Origin: Pseudaminobacter soli (ex Li et al. 2025)
GTDB taxonomy: Bacteria; Pseudomonadota; Alphaproteobacteria; Rhizobiales; Rhizobiaceae
Reading direction: 5' to 3'
Assembly: GCF_029892515.1 (NCBI RefSeq)
Contig: NZ_JARXVF010000002.1
Location: 310,001-374,000 of the forward strand
DNA: 64,000 nucleotides
Positions 27,050 to 35,385 of the stretch are shown in pieces. A program made the translations under genes and the position numbers. The notes beneath the pieces were generated by a model that worked only from the letters and a program-made list of their open reading frames with translations, was not told where the DNA came from and did not search any database. The first letter of the stretch is position 1, and the number at the start of each line of letters is the position of its first letter.

Positions 27050-28174
27050 ATGTCATTATCCCACAACCGTATGTTCAATTCCGATACGTTCCTGCTTGGG
27101 ACTTTCGCGACCAACTGCTCGAGCGGGCTGACGGTTTCGAAACTGCCGGAGCGTTGGAACAATTCCTGGGCCAACAATTTGCGCCTGGCGCAGATGCTCG
27201 ATGACGCCGGCATCGATTTCATGCTGCCTATCGCTCGCTGGGTCGGGTATGGCGGCGAGACCAACTTCCATGGCGGCGTTCTCGAGACGATGACCTGGGC
27301 GGCAGGCTTGCTTGCCAAGACGCGCGACATCTCAATCTTTGCGACCATCCACACCACCGCCAACCACCCGGTGGTGGTGGCAAAGCAGCTCGCCACGATC
27401 GACCAGATCGGCAATGGCCGGATCGGTCTCAACATCGTCGCAGGCTGGAACAAGCCTGAATATGAGGCGCTGGGGCTGACGCTGCCCGACGACCATGAGA
27501 CACGCTACGGCTACGCGCAGGAATGGTTCGACATCGTCAAGGCGCTTTGGACCCGTACCGAAGCCTTCGACTGGGACGGTACCTATTTCAAGCTGAAGAA
27601 CGTTTTAGGCGATCCGCGACCGTCGCGGCAGGTGCCGATCCTCAACGCCGCGGGTTCCGGCGAAGGCCGCGCCTTTGCAGTGCGCAACGCCGATTTCCTG
27701 TTCACGCCGGCGATCGACCTTTCGCGCTCCAAGGAGGAGGTCGAAGCGTTGAAGCAGCAGGGCAGGGACGCCGGCCGCGATGTCAACGTGCTGACCTTCT
27801 CCCATGTCGTCTGCCGTCCGACCGAAAAGGAAGCCAAGGAGTTCCTGGAGCACACCGGCAAGAACAATACCGACTGGCCGGCAGTCGACAATCTCGTGCG
27901 GCTCCTGTTCAGCCATGCGCAGTCTTTCCCGCATGATTTGCTTGCGCTCATTCGCGACCGCATGGCAGCCGGCCATGGCGGCTTCCCGCTCACCGGCACG
28001 CCCGAGCAGGTGGCGGATGGCATCACCGCGCTGCATGAGGCGGGGTTCCGCGGAACGACGCTTTCCTTCTTCGATTACGCTGAAGAGTTCCCCTATTTCC
28101 GCGACAATGTCCTGCCGATCCTCGAGGCGCGCGGCATTCGTCCCGCGCATCGCCCGGCCGAAGCAGCTGCATAA
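27050..28174 (+). CDS. LLM class flavin-dependent monooxygenase
   Basis: 374 residues of a bacterial-luciferase-like, reduced-FMN-dependent oxygenase. Group features: DDAGIDFMLPIARWVGYGGE, IFATIHTTANHPVVVAKQLA and GRIGLNIVAGWNKPEYEALG, close to the RutA/SfnG/alkanal-type subgroup. AAGGAGGAGCACG precedes ATG 27050. A flavin reductase follows 19 bases later, which fits a two-component system. Candidate substrates include sulfones, N-heterocycles or amides; the sequence alone does not decide. Confidence 0.87.
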   Translation: MSLSHNRMFNSDTFLLGTFATNCSSGLTVSKLPERWNNSWANNLRLAQMLDDAGIDFMLPIARWVGYGGETNFHGGVLETMTWAAGLLAKTRDISIFATIHTTANHPVVVAKQLATIDQIGNGRIGLNIVAGWNKPEYEALGLTLPDDHETRYGYAQEWFDIVKALWTRTEAFDWDGTYFKLKNVLGDPRPSRQVPILNAAGSGEGRAFAVRNADFLFTPAIDLSRSKEEVEALKQQGRDAGRDVNVLTFSHVVCRPTEKEAKEFLEHTGKNNTDWPAVDNLVRLLFSHAQSFPHDLLALIRDRMAAGHGGFPLTGTPEQVADGITALHEAGFRGTTLSFFDYAEEFPYFRDNVLPILEARGIRPAHRPAEAAA

Positions 28175-28193
28175 AGGCGACTGGAGGAACGTC

Positions 28194-28721
28194 ATGTCAC
28201 ATGGGTTTACCTCTCACGACATGTCCAGCGAGCAGGGTGTGGCGGCATTTCGTGCCGCCATGCGCCTGATCGTCGGCAATGTCAGCCTCATCACCGCCGG
28301 CGTCGGAGCGGACCGCTCCGGTCTCGTGGTCATCTCGATGGTGTCGCTGTCGGCACATCCGCCCAAGGTGATCGCCTGCGTCAATCGCTCGTCCTCGACC
28401 TGGCCGATCATCGAGCGTTTTGGCCATTTCGGTGTGAACTCGCTCGGGCCGGACCACCAGTCATTGGCGGAACGCTTCTCCGGCTTCGGCGGCATCAAGG
28501 GCGCCGATCGCTACCAGGGTGCAGATTGGACGACCATGGTCACCGGCGCCTCGCTGCTCAAGGACGCCGTCGCCGTGTTCGACTGCAAGCTCGATGAAAT
28601 GATCGACCGCGGTTCGCATTCGATCGTCATCGGTTCGGTCGCGGCCGTCGGCACCAAAGATGAGGGCGGTGCTTTGACCTATTGGCGCGGCGGCTATCGG
28701 CCGCTTCATGCCGCGGCCTGA
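28194..28721 (+). CDS. flavin reductase family protein (partner of the LLM monooxygenase)
   Basis: 175 residues with the flavin-reductase split-barrel pattern: FRAAMRLIVGNVSLITAGV, GLVVISMVSLSAHPPKVIAC and FGVNSLGPDHQSLAERFSG. The last part ends YWRGGYRPL. It should supply FMNH2 to the preceding monooxygenase. GGAGGAACGTC precedes the ATG. The operon ends in a hairpin shared with the convergent FAD enzyme. Confidence 0.88.
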   Translation: MSHGFTSHDMSSEQGVAAFRAAMRLIVGNVSLITAGVGADRSGLVVISMVSLSAHPPKVIACVNRSSSTWPIIERFGHFGVNSLGPDHQSLAERFSGFGGIKGADRYQGADWTTMVTGASLLKDAVAVFDCKLDEMIDRGSHSIVIGSVAAVGTKDEGGALTYWRGGYRPLHAAA

Positions 28722-28730
28722 GACCGATAT

Positions 28731-28758
28731 GCGGTGCGGTTCTGGCCGCACCGCCGTT
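28731..28758. terminator. bidirectional hairpin between convergent genes
   Basis: GCGGTGCGG-TTCTGG-CCGCACCGC is a perfect 9-bp stem ten bases after the flavin reductase stop and about 20 bases from the convergent gene's stop. The T-run is weak (CGTTT). Confidence 0.6.
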
Positions 28759-28776
28759 TCAGGACGGCTGGCACCG

Positions 28777-30345
28777 TCACTTCCCTCCCAGCTTGCGGCC
28801 AAGCATGAAACCTGAGCCGGCACCCGTGCCGGCTCCTGGCCAGGTAGCCGCTCCGCATAGATAGAGCTTTTCGACCGGCGTCTTGTAGCGCGACCAGCCA
28901 GGAACGGGCCTGAACAGGAAGTTCTGGTCCAGCCGGTGGCTGCCGGACAGATTATCGCCGCCAATAAGGTTGGGGTTTTCATGCTCCAGGTCGCGTGGCG
29001 TGAATACCGAGCGTTCCAGAATTCGGGAACGTATGCCCGGCGCGTAGCCATCGAGAAGGTCCAGCGCCCGCTCGGCATAGGCTTCCTTGGCATCATCCCA
29101 TGAAAGCGCAGTTATCGTGCCGGCTGCATCGCCGAGGATATCGGCCGGCAGCACGCGCACTTGAACCCACAGGACATGCTTGCCGCCCGGCGCGCGCGAC
29201 GGGTCGACTGCCGTCGGCTGGCCGACGACGAGCACCGGCTCGCGCGGCAGGAGGCCTGCCGCGGCCTCCGCATAGGTTCGCGCCATCAGGCCCATGTCGG
29301 GCGCGAGATGCACATAGGCAAAGCGATGGAGTTCGGGACCAGCCTTCCAGTCCGGCAGGCTGTCGAGCGCAAGGTGGATCATCATTGTTCCCGGGCCGGC
29401 GCGGAAGCCTGCCACTCGCTTGTCGAATGCCGCCCGTGCCGGATCACTTGGAAGCAGCTTGCCGAAGACCAGCTTTGGATGCGCATTGGCAATCACTGCA
29501 CGGCTGGCCTTCAGCGTCCTGCCGTCGGCAAGTCTCACGCCGGTGGCGCGGGTGCCGTCCGTTTCGATTGCGTCGACGGCAGTGCCCAGCAGAATCTCGC
29601 CGCCCTTGGCCTTCAGCAGGCTCGTCATCGCTCGGATGATTGTATCCGCGCCGCCCTTGCCGATGACCATGCCGAAGGCCTGGCTGGCCATCGATTCCAG
29701 ATAAGGAAAGAGTGCTCCGCCCGCAGTATCGGGTGCGAAGTCGAGATGCAGTCCCCAGGCCGCCATCATCGCTTTCAACTTGTCGTTCTCGAAATGCGCG
29801 TCGAGGAAATCGCGCGGAGTGGACAGAAGCATGCGTCCCATATCGAAGAGCCCGCCCGTGCCCATGGCGCGCCAGGCTTTCCATGCCGTCTTGGCGGTCT
29901 GCAGCGAGGGCATCTCGGCGCCGAGCAGGCCAAACAGGTGCGGCGCCTGCGTGTCGAAGCCGGCCACCATCTGCCGCCATGCCTCCGCGTCTCGCGGAGA
30001 AATCTTTGCGATCCGCGAGGCCGTTTCTTCGAGCGAAGCGCTGACACCCAGCCAGCTACCATCCGGAAATGCCGAGGCGAAAGCATTTGGTGCCGGCACC
30101 AGCTCCAGGCCGTGTGCTGTGAGTTCGTGCTTGTAGGCCGCAAAGAAAGCTGAGCCGGCGAACATCGACAGGTTCATGGCGCAAAGGTCGTGGCGGAAGC
30201 CCGGCAAGGTTACCTCGCGGGTCTTGACTGCTCCGCCCGGCTCTGTCGCCTGCTCGACCACCGCGACCTTCCAGCCGCGTGTGGCCAGATGAATGGCCGC
30301 CGCCAGGCCATTGTGACCTGCACCTATCACTACTGCGTCATGCAT
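28777..30345 (-). CDS. NAD(P)/FAD-dependent oxidoreductase, phytoene desaturase (CrtI/PYROXD2)-like
   Basis: 522 residues. N-terminal FAD-binding Rossmann motif VVIGAGHNGLAAAIHLATRG, the following VVEQATEPGGAVKT, and the C-terminal CrtI-type FAD motif LCGAATWPGAGTGAGSGFML. There are no carotenoid genes nearby, so carotenoid desaturation is unlikely; PYROXD2-like proteins of this size with unknown substrate are common in Rhizobiales. It is convergent with the flavin reductase gene. Confidence 0.75.
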   Translation of the reverse strand: MHDAVVIGAGHNGLAAAIHLATRGWKVAVVEQATEPGGAVKTREVTLPGFRHDLCAMNLSMFAGSAFFAAYKHELTAHGLELVPAPNAFASAFPDGSWLGVSASLEETASRIAKISPRDAEAWRQMVAGFDTQAPHLFGLLGAEMPSLQTAKTAWKAWRAMGTGGLFDMGRMLLSTPRDFLDAHFENDKLKAMMAAWGLHLDFAPDTAGGALFPYLESMASQAFGMVIGKGGADTIIRAMTSLLKAKGGEILLGTAVDAIETDGTRATGVRLADGRTLKASRAVIANAHPKLVFGKLLPSDPARAAFDKRVAGFRAGPGTMMIHLALDSLPDWKAGPELHRFAYVHLAPDMGLMARTYAEAAAGLLPREPVLVVGQPTAVDPSRAPGGKHVLWVQVRVLPADILGDAAGTITALSWDDAKEAYAERALDLLDGYAPGIRSRILERSVFTPRDLEHENPNLIGGDNLSGSHRLDQNFLFRPVPGWSRYKTPVEKLYLCGAATWPGAGTGAGSGFMLGRKLGGK

Positions 30346-30688
30346 TGGCTATCCCCCCGACTCAATTCGTCCACGTAGCAATACATGCTAATGCATAGAT
30401 CGTGTCTTGTGTTGGCGCCTTTTTGGACTCGCCGTCGTCTTCCAAAATCAGGTCGAGAGTAATGCAGTGCCATTCCCTGCAGCCCTACACCCATGCTGCA
30501 GTTTCCATAGGCGAGGTGGCTATTCGCTTATGCCGGCAGTCGCTTGGCGATGATGCTGCGTCGGGCGCGCGATTTTTGCACCATAAAGAAGTCTTATGTT
30601 GGCATTTTTTGAATAAATTTTCGAAATGTGCTCCGCGAACTTAGTCTGGGCTGCATCAATCCCGGCTTTTTCAAGGAGGAGTAGCCCG
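30346..30688. promoter_or_regulatory. promoter region of the creatinase gene
   Basis: 343 non-coding bases shared by the FAD enzyme and creatinase. The element AATAAATTTTCGAAATGTGC (starting 30612) is nearly identical to one before the transporter operon at 34056. A strong AAGGAGGA lies at 30674-30681. The remainder has no recognisable gene. Confidence 0.5.
30612..30632 (+). promoter_or_regulatory. shared upstream element, copy 1 (creatinase)
   Basis: This 21-bp stretch differs from 34056-34076 at only three positions; the common form is AATWAATTTTCSAAATGT followed by RCT. It lies about 57-77 bases before the start codon. This would suit a LysR-type activator site, but the binding protein is not shown. 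Confidence 0.55.
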
Positions 30689-31927
30689 ATGGCGGATGAT
30701 GTACTCAACGCAATGACCGACGACATGTTGCACGTTATGAAGTGGCACAACGGCGACAAGGAATTTTCGCCGTTCTCGGATGTCGAGATGGCTCGCCGCC
30801 AGAACGATGTACGCGGATGGATGGCGAAGAACAATGTCGATGCGGCACTGTTCACATCCTATCATTGCATCAACTACTATTCCGGCTGGCTCTACTGCTA
30901 TTTCGGCCGCAAATACGGCATGGTCATCGACCACGACAAGGCCACCACCATCTCCGCCGGCATCGATGGCGGCCAGCCATGGCGCCGCAGCTTCGGTGAC
31001 AACATCACCTACACCGATTGGCGTCGTGACAACTTCTACCGAGCGGTGCGCCAGTTGACCGCGGGCGCCAAGCGTATCGGCATTGAGTTCGACCACGTCT
31101 CGCTCGACTTCCGCCGCCAGCTCGAGGAAGCGCTGCCGGGCGTGGAGTTCGTCGATGTCAGCCAGCCCTCGATGTGGATGCGCACCATCAAGTCGGCTGA
31201 GGAACACAAGCTGATCCGCGAGGGCGCACGAGTATGCGATGTCGGCGGCGCGGCCTGCGTGGCGGCGGTCAAGGCCGGCGTGCCGGAGCATGAAGTGGCG
31301 ATCGCCACCACCAATGCCATGATCCGCGAGATTGCCAATTCGTTCCCCTTCGTCGAATTGATGGACACCTGGACCTGGTTCCAGTCGGGCATCAACACAG
31401 ACGGCGCACACAACCCGGTCACTAACCGCATCGTGCAGTCGGGCGATATCCTTTCGCTCAACACTTTCCCGATGATCTTCGGCTATTACACCGCGCTTGA
31501 ACGCACCCTGTTCTGTGATCACGTCGACGATGCCAGCCTCGACATCTGGGAGAAAAACGTTGCCGTCCACCGTCGCGGCCTGGAACTGGTCAAGCCGGGC
31601 GCGCGCTGCAAGGACATCGCGATGGAGCTCAACGATATGTATCGCGAATGGGACCTGCTGAAGTACCGCTCGTTCGGCTATGGTCATTCCTTCGGCGTGC
31701 TGTGCCACTATTACGGCCGTGAAGCGGGCGTTGAGTTGCGCGAGGACATCGACACGGTGCTGGAGCCCGGCATGGTGGTTTCGATGGAGCCGATGGTCAT
31801 GCTGCCCGAGGGCGCGCCGGGCGCCGGCGGCTATCGCGAGCACGACATTCTGATCGTGAAGGAGGACAGCGCCGAGAACATCACCGGTTTCCCGTTCGGC
31901 CCCGAGCACAACATCATCAGGAACTGA
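30689..31927 (+). CDS. creatinase (creatine amidinohydrolase)
   Basis: 412 residues; hydrolyses creatine to sarcosine and urea (EC 3.5.3.3) in the cytoplasm. It belongs to the M24 'pita-bread' fold but is metal-free. It matches my recollection of Pseudomonas creatinase over its whole length, with long identical runs such as ELMDTWTWFQSGINTDGAHN and FGYGHSFG. His241, Glu271 and Glu367 occupy the positions of the catalytic His232, Glu262 and Glu358. I chose ATG 30689, with AAGGAGGA in front. Creatininase (convergent) and sarcosine oxidase (downstream) make the assignment very secure. Confidence 0.95.
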   Translation: MADDVLNAMTDDMLHVMKWHNGDKEFSPFSDVEMARRQNDVRGWMAKNNVDAALFTSYHCINYYSGWLYCYFGRKYGMVIDHDKATTISAGIDGGQPWRRSFGDNITYTDWRRDNFYRAVRQLTAGAKRIGIEFDHVSLDFRRQLEEALPGVEFVDVSQPSMWMRTIKSAEEHKLIREGARVCDVGGAACVAAVKAGVPEHEVAIATTNAMIREIANSFPFVELMDTWTWFQSGINTDGAHNPVTNRIVQSGDILSLNTFPMIFGYYTALERTLFCDHVDDASLDIWEKNVAVHRRGLELVKPGARCKDIAMELNDMYREWDLLKYRSFGYGHSFGVLCHYYGREAGVELREDIDTVLEPGMVVSMEPMVMLPEGAPGAGGYREHDILIVKEDSAENITGFPFGPEHNIIRN

Positions 31928-32226
31928 AGGCCATGTTCCATATTCCCCACGACTGCCCTGGGGAATTGGCGGATCGGCATTGCCGCTCCTTCGGAGCCGG
32001 TAGCCATGCGGCCACGCTGCTCGCATGCCTTGCCCTGGACTGGGCGAGGCGTCACCTGGGCAGCCGGCGTACCGTTCGCGTTCCGGACGGGCCGCAAGAG
32101 CAGCCTGCAGCGGAGCCCGAGCCGAAATCCGGCGGTTTGGTTCTGCCCAACCGTTCGTTCTGACGCACAACGCAAGAAAAAGCCGCGGCCAATGCCGCGG
32201 CTTTTGTGCTTTCGTGGAAAACCCTC
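31928..32226. other. short gap between convergent creatinase and creatininase genes
   Basis: It contains a terminator (32177-32206) and an unconvincing plus-strand frame from 31933 to 32163 (76 residues, Pro/Ala-rich, no family). I see no supported gene. Confidence 0.5.
32177..32206. terminator. bidirectional rho-independent terminator
   Basis: AAAAGCCGCGGC-CAAT-GCCGCGGCTTTT forms a stem with A/T runs on both sides, so it can stop creatinase (plus) and creatininase (minus) transcripts. Confidence 0.88.
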
Positions 32227-33006
32227 TCAGCGTGGGAACTCGGCTTCCAGTGCCTTCACGATGCCGTCGACGCATACCTGCAGCAGTATCTCGCCCTTCT
32301 CGGCTGAAGCGTCCTTCGGCGAGGACAGGGTGCCGCTGACGGGCGTCCATTCGGGTCTGGGTGGGTACACGTCGTAGGGCGGAAAGGTCGCCGGCGCATG
32401 GTCGATCGCGCGCTCCAGCCGCACCTGTTCGGGATAAAGCGCCAGCATCAGCGAGGTTTCGAGCACGCCGCCATGTTCGATGTCCCAGCCGGGGAACCCG
32501 TTGGGATAGAGGCTGGCGATCGTCGCCTTGTCGACGAAATCCCAGTAGGAAAGCACGACGATCTTCATGTCGTCGATGCCGCCCCATTTGAGTTCGCGCA
32601 GGGCCAGGTCAATGCCCTCGATGATGAACCAGGAATTCTCGAAATGGCCGTTGACCAGGCTGATCCGGCGCACGCCATGGCGGGCGAATTCCTTGATGAC
32701 ATCGCGCAGTGCGGCCACCAGGGTTGCACCGTCGAGGCTGGTGGTACCGGGCAAATGGTTACCGCCGCCGGATTTCTGGTGCGATTTGTAGCCATAGGTG
32801 AAGGGTGGGGCGACCAGAGCCCCGGTGCGGACGGCGACGCGCCGCGCGAATTCCACCGGCAGAAGCACATCGACATTCATCGGCATGTGGTGGCCGTGTT
32901 GCTCCATCGAGCCGATGGGCAACAGGATCGGCGTGCCGCCGTCGCGCACCCTGGCGTAATAATAGGGCCAGGAAAGCTCGGCGGCGAAAACGGATTGCTC
33001 AGGCAT
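32227..33006 (-). CDS. creatininase (creatinine amidohydrolase)
   Basis: 259 residues, the length of Pseudomonas creatininase; interconverts creatinine and creatine (EC 3.5.2.10) with a binuclear metal site. Metal ligands are in place: Glu35 and His37 (MEQHGHH), Asp46 (MNVDVLLP), His121 and Glu123 (NGHFEN). The runs GGGNHLPGTTSLDGATL and GWDIEHGGV are close to the characterised enzyme and separate it from other creatininase-family amidases such as MftE. ATG 33006 has GGGAG seven bases ahead; longer in-frame starts exist. It is divergent from the LysR gene. Confidence 0.93.
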   Translation of the reverse strand: MPEQSVFAAELSWPYYYARVRDGGTPILLPIGSMEQHGHHMPMNVDVLLPVEFARRVAVRTGALVAPPFTYGYKSHQKSGGGNHLPGTTSLDGATLVAALRDVIKEFARHGVRRISLVNGHFENSWFIIEGIDLALRELKWGGIDDMKIVVLSYWDFVDKATIASLYPNGFPGWDIEHGGVLETSLMLALYPEQVRLERAIDHAPATFPPYDVYPPRPEWTPVSGTLSSPKDASAEKGEILLQVCVDGIVKALEAEFPR

Positions 33007-33102
33007 GGACTTCTCCCATTTAGTCTCGAAGTCCATGATTGGGGCCATTGCCAAGATATGAGAAATTTATAATCGTCATCCTCGCATGAGGAATCGAAAT
33101 CC
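33007..33102. promoter_or_regulatory. divergent promoter, creatininase / LysR regulator
   Basis: A 96-bp gap typical for a LysR regulator that controls a divergent target. On the creatininase strand ATTATAAATTTCTCATAT resembles the AATTTTC-AAATGT element seen before creatinase and the transporter, but the match is loose. Confidence 0.4.
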
Positions 33103-34017
33103 ATGCGTAACATAGTCAATTTCCAGACTGACCTGCTTCGCACCTTCGTGTCGGTGATCGATTTGGGTGCTTATACCAAGGCCGGTGATCTGCTGGGGCG
33201 CACCCAGCCGGCAATCTCGCTGCAGATACGCAGGCTTGAGGAACTGGTCGGGGCGCCCGTGATCAAGCAGGTCGGGCGCTCGCTGATGCTCACCAGCGAA
33301 GGCGAGATGCTTCTGAGCTATGCGCGCGAAATATTGCGCCTTAACGATGAGGCAGCCTCCTATTTCAACCGCGCCAACATATCAGGCGTGTTGCGCGTCG
33401 GCCTGCCCAACGACTATGCGGTGGCCTTCCTGCAGGGAGTAATCACCGAATATACGCGCCAGCATTCCGAGATCTCGCTGGAGATCTATTGCGGCTGGAG
33501 CGCGGAAATCCTCGACCGGTTACGCGCCGACGAACTCGACCTTGCGATTGCCATGGTCAACGGCGAGCGGGCGCAATATCTGTCCCGGTCATGGATCGAG
33601 CGGCCGATTTGGGCTGCAGCGGAAGGCGCGAGTTTCGATCCAGTGACGGGCATTCCGCTCGCTGCCCATCCCGAAGGCTGTGCTTACCGCGCGCGAATGA
33701 TCCAGGCTCTCGATACGGCACAGATGCGCTGGCGCGTCGCCTATACCGGCTCTGGCATTGCCGGGTTGCAGAACGCAGTGGTCAACGGCCTCGGCGTCAG
33801 CGCGCTGACCCGCTACACCATGCTGCCCGGCATGCGCGCGCTGAACGAGGACGACGGCTTTCCGCCGCTGGCCGAAATCCGCGTTGGCCTGTTCTACAAG
33901 CATCCGCGCCTTTCGGACGCTGGCATACGGCTCGTCAACCACATCATCGCCCGGCTGGACGAGGCGGGCGTCTCCGGCGACCCAGTGCGCGGGCATGCCG
34001 AACTCGATCGCCAGTAA
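33103..34017 (+). CDS. LysR family transcriptional regulator of the creatinine cluster
   Basis: 304 residues: N-terminal helix-turn-helix (LRTFVSVIDLGAYTKAGDLL then GRTQPAISLQIRRLEELVGA) and a periplasmic-binding-like effector domain from about residue 90 (LRVGLPNDYAVAFLQGVI). It lies between creatininase and the transporter operon, with creatinase on the other side. It probably senses creatine, creatinine or sarcosine, but the ligand is unproven. Confidence 0.9.
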   Translation: MRNIVNFQTDLLRTFVSVIDLGAYTKAGDLLGRTQPAISLQIRRLEELVGAPVIKQVGRSLMLTSEGEMLLSYAREILRLNDEAASYFNRANISGVLRVGLPNDYAVAFLQGVITEYTRQHSEISLEIYCGWSAEILDRLRADELDLAIAMVNGERAQYLSRSWIERPIWAAAEGASFDPVTGIPLAAHPEGCAYRARMIQALDTAQMRWRVAYTGSGIAGLQNAVVNGLGVSALTRYTMLPGMRALNEDDGFPPLAEIRVGLFYKHPRLSDAGIRLVNHIIARLDEAGVSGDPVRGHAELDRQ

Positions 34018-34043
34018 GTGCCACTGATAAGCAATGCAAATGC

Positions 34044-34066
34044 GAAAATTATGATAATTAATTTTC
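34044..34066. promoter_or_regulatory. perfect inverted repeat before the transporter operon
   Basis: GAAAATTA-TGATAAT-TAATTTTC has two perfect 8-bp arms. It ends inside the element shared with the creatinase promoter, 56 bases before the binding-protein gene. Architecture fits a LysR-type recognition site. Confidence 0.55.
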
Positions 34067-34076
34067 CAAATGTACT
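34056..34076 (+). promoter_or_regulatory. shared upstream element, copy 2 (transporter operon)
   Basis: Matches 30612-30632 at 18 of 21 positions and lies at a comparable distance (45-65 bases) before the start codon, implying co-regulation with creatinase. Confidence 0.55.
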
Positions 34077-34121
34077 GGTGCTGCATACCCTTACGGAAAC
34101 AAACGAAAAAAGGGGAATGCA

Positions 34122-35258
34122 ATGACCATCAAGGGAGTACTGTCGGGGTCCCGTACCCGACGTGAAATTCTGAAGGGCGCAAGCGTTCTGGGCGGCGGGA
34201 TCCTGGCGATGCCGTATCTTAGCCGGCTTGCTTTTGCCGAGCCGGTCGAACTCAACATGCTGGCCTGGTACGGCCATGCCGAGCCCGACGTGGTCGCCGA
34301 GTTCGAGGCGGAGAACAACGTCAAGTTCAAGCCGAAATACTATACCGGCGGCGACAATATGCTGGGCCTGATCGCTCAATCGCCTCCCGGCACCTTCGAC
34401 CTGATCCTCTCCGACGCCGAATATGTCCAGCAGCTCAACGCTGCCGGCTATATCGAGGAACTCGATCCCAAGGACTACAATTTCGACGACTATTTTCCCG
34501 AGTTCCAGAGCTTTCCCGGTCACTGGAAGGACGGCAAGCTTTATTCGGTTCTCACCCGCTTCGGCTTTCTCGGTGTTGCCTACAACACCGAGGCGATCAC
34601 GGAAAAGGAAGCCTCGACCTACAACATCTATTGGGCCGACAGGCTGAAGGGCAAGGTCGGGCATTTCGACTGGCACCTGCCCAACCTCGGCCAGATGAGC
34701 CTGCTGAACGGCAACGCTTCGCCCTATGACATCGACAACGCTGCCTGGAAGGCGATGCAGGAAAAGACGATGTCGCTGCGCCCGCAGATCGGTGGGTTCT
34801 TCGACTATGGCGGCACCTTCTCCTCGCTGCAGAATGGTCAGATGCTGGCCATGGCCGGCATTGGCGACTGGATTACCGGCACACTTGAACGGAATGGCGC
34901 CAAGGTGCGCAGCGTCATCCCCGAAGAGGGTGGGCTACAGTTCACCGAATCCTTCTCCATCGGCAAGGGCACCAAGAAGGGTGATCTGGCAAAGAAGTGG
35001 GTCCAGTACATTACATCGCCCAAGGGGCAGGTGAAGTCGGCCAACATGGCGGCCTATCCTTGCCTCATCCCGAACAAGAAGGGCTGGGAACTGCTGGCCA
35101 AGGAATCCCCTGAAGAAGCCAAGCGGCAGGGCATGCTGCTCAACCAGAGCAACGTGATGGATCTCATCCGCAATGGCCGCATCAAATATCGCCAGTTGCC
35201 GGTGCAGCAGAGCCTTGAGGACTGGAACGACTTCTGGTCCGAATACAAGGGCTCGTAA
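34122..35258 (+). CDS. ABC substrate-binding protein, PotD/PotF type (predicted creatinine/creatine importer)
   Basis: 378 residues of the spermidine/putrescine-binding family. Tat-type leader SRTRREILKGASVLGGGILA, then VELNMLAWYGHAEPDVVAEF and the hinge text LTRFGFLGVAYNTEAITE. The polyamine-contacting acidic residues of PotD cannot be judged by eye. AAAGGGG precedes the ATG. Its place among creatinine genes and the shared upstream element point to creatinine, creatine or another guanidino/methylamino compound and not to polyamine. Confidence 0.85.
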   Translation: MTIKGVLSGSRTRREILKGASVLGGGILAMPYLSRLAFAEPVELNMLAWYGHAEPDVVAEFEAENNVKFKPKYYTGGDNMLGLIAQSPPGTFDLILSDAEYVQQLNAAGYIEELDPKDYNFDDYFPEFQSFPGHWKDGKLYSVLTRFGFLGVAYNTEAITEKEASTYNIYWADRLKGKVGHFDWHLPNLGQMSLLNGNASPYDIDNAAWKAMQEKTMSLRPQIGGFFDYGGTFSSLQNGQMLAMAGIGDWITGTLERNGAKVRSVIPEEGGLQFTESFSIGKGTKKGDLAKKWVQYITSPKGQVKSANMAAYPCLIPNKKGWELLAKESPEEAKRQGMLLNQSNVMDLIRNGRIKYRQLPVQQSLEDWNDFWSEYKGS

Positions 35259-35385
35259 TCGACGGGCCTTCCGGGCTCGCTGCATTGAGGCAGCCGGGGC
35301 AGGGGCGGGGGGCGCCTGCCCCGTTCCGGCAATCTCTGCGCGGCGGCTGGCCGGGCAGTCGAGCCTCCAGCCTGGAACGGACGCG

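Noticed and set aside
28777-30345. Carotenoid phytoene desaturase crtI
   Set aside because: No other carotenoid genes nearby; the sequence fits the wider CrtI/PYROXD2-like oxidoreductase group.
31933-32163. Possible 76-residue gene after creatinase
   Set aside because: No ribosome site, Pro/Ala-rich biased composition, no family; it precedes a terminator that serves creatinase.
30671-32587. 638-residue minus-strand open frame
   Set aside because: It overlaps creatinase and part of creatininase, whose catalytic residues are fully conserved in the annotated frames.
32227-33006. MftE-like or other creatininase-family amidase
   Set aside because: Full-length likeness to true creatininase, complete metal ligands and the adjacent creatinase and sox genes favour creatininase.
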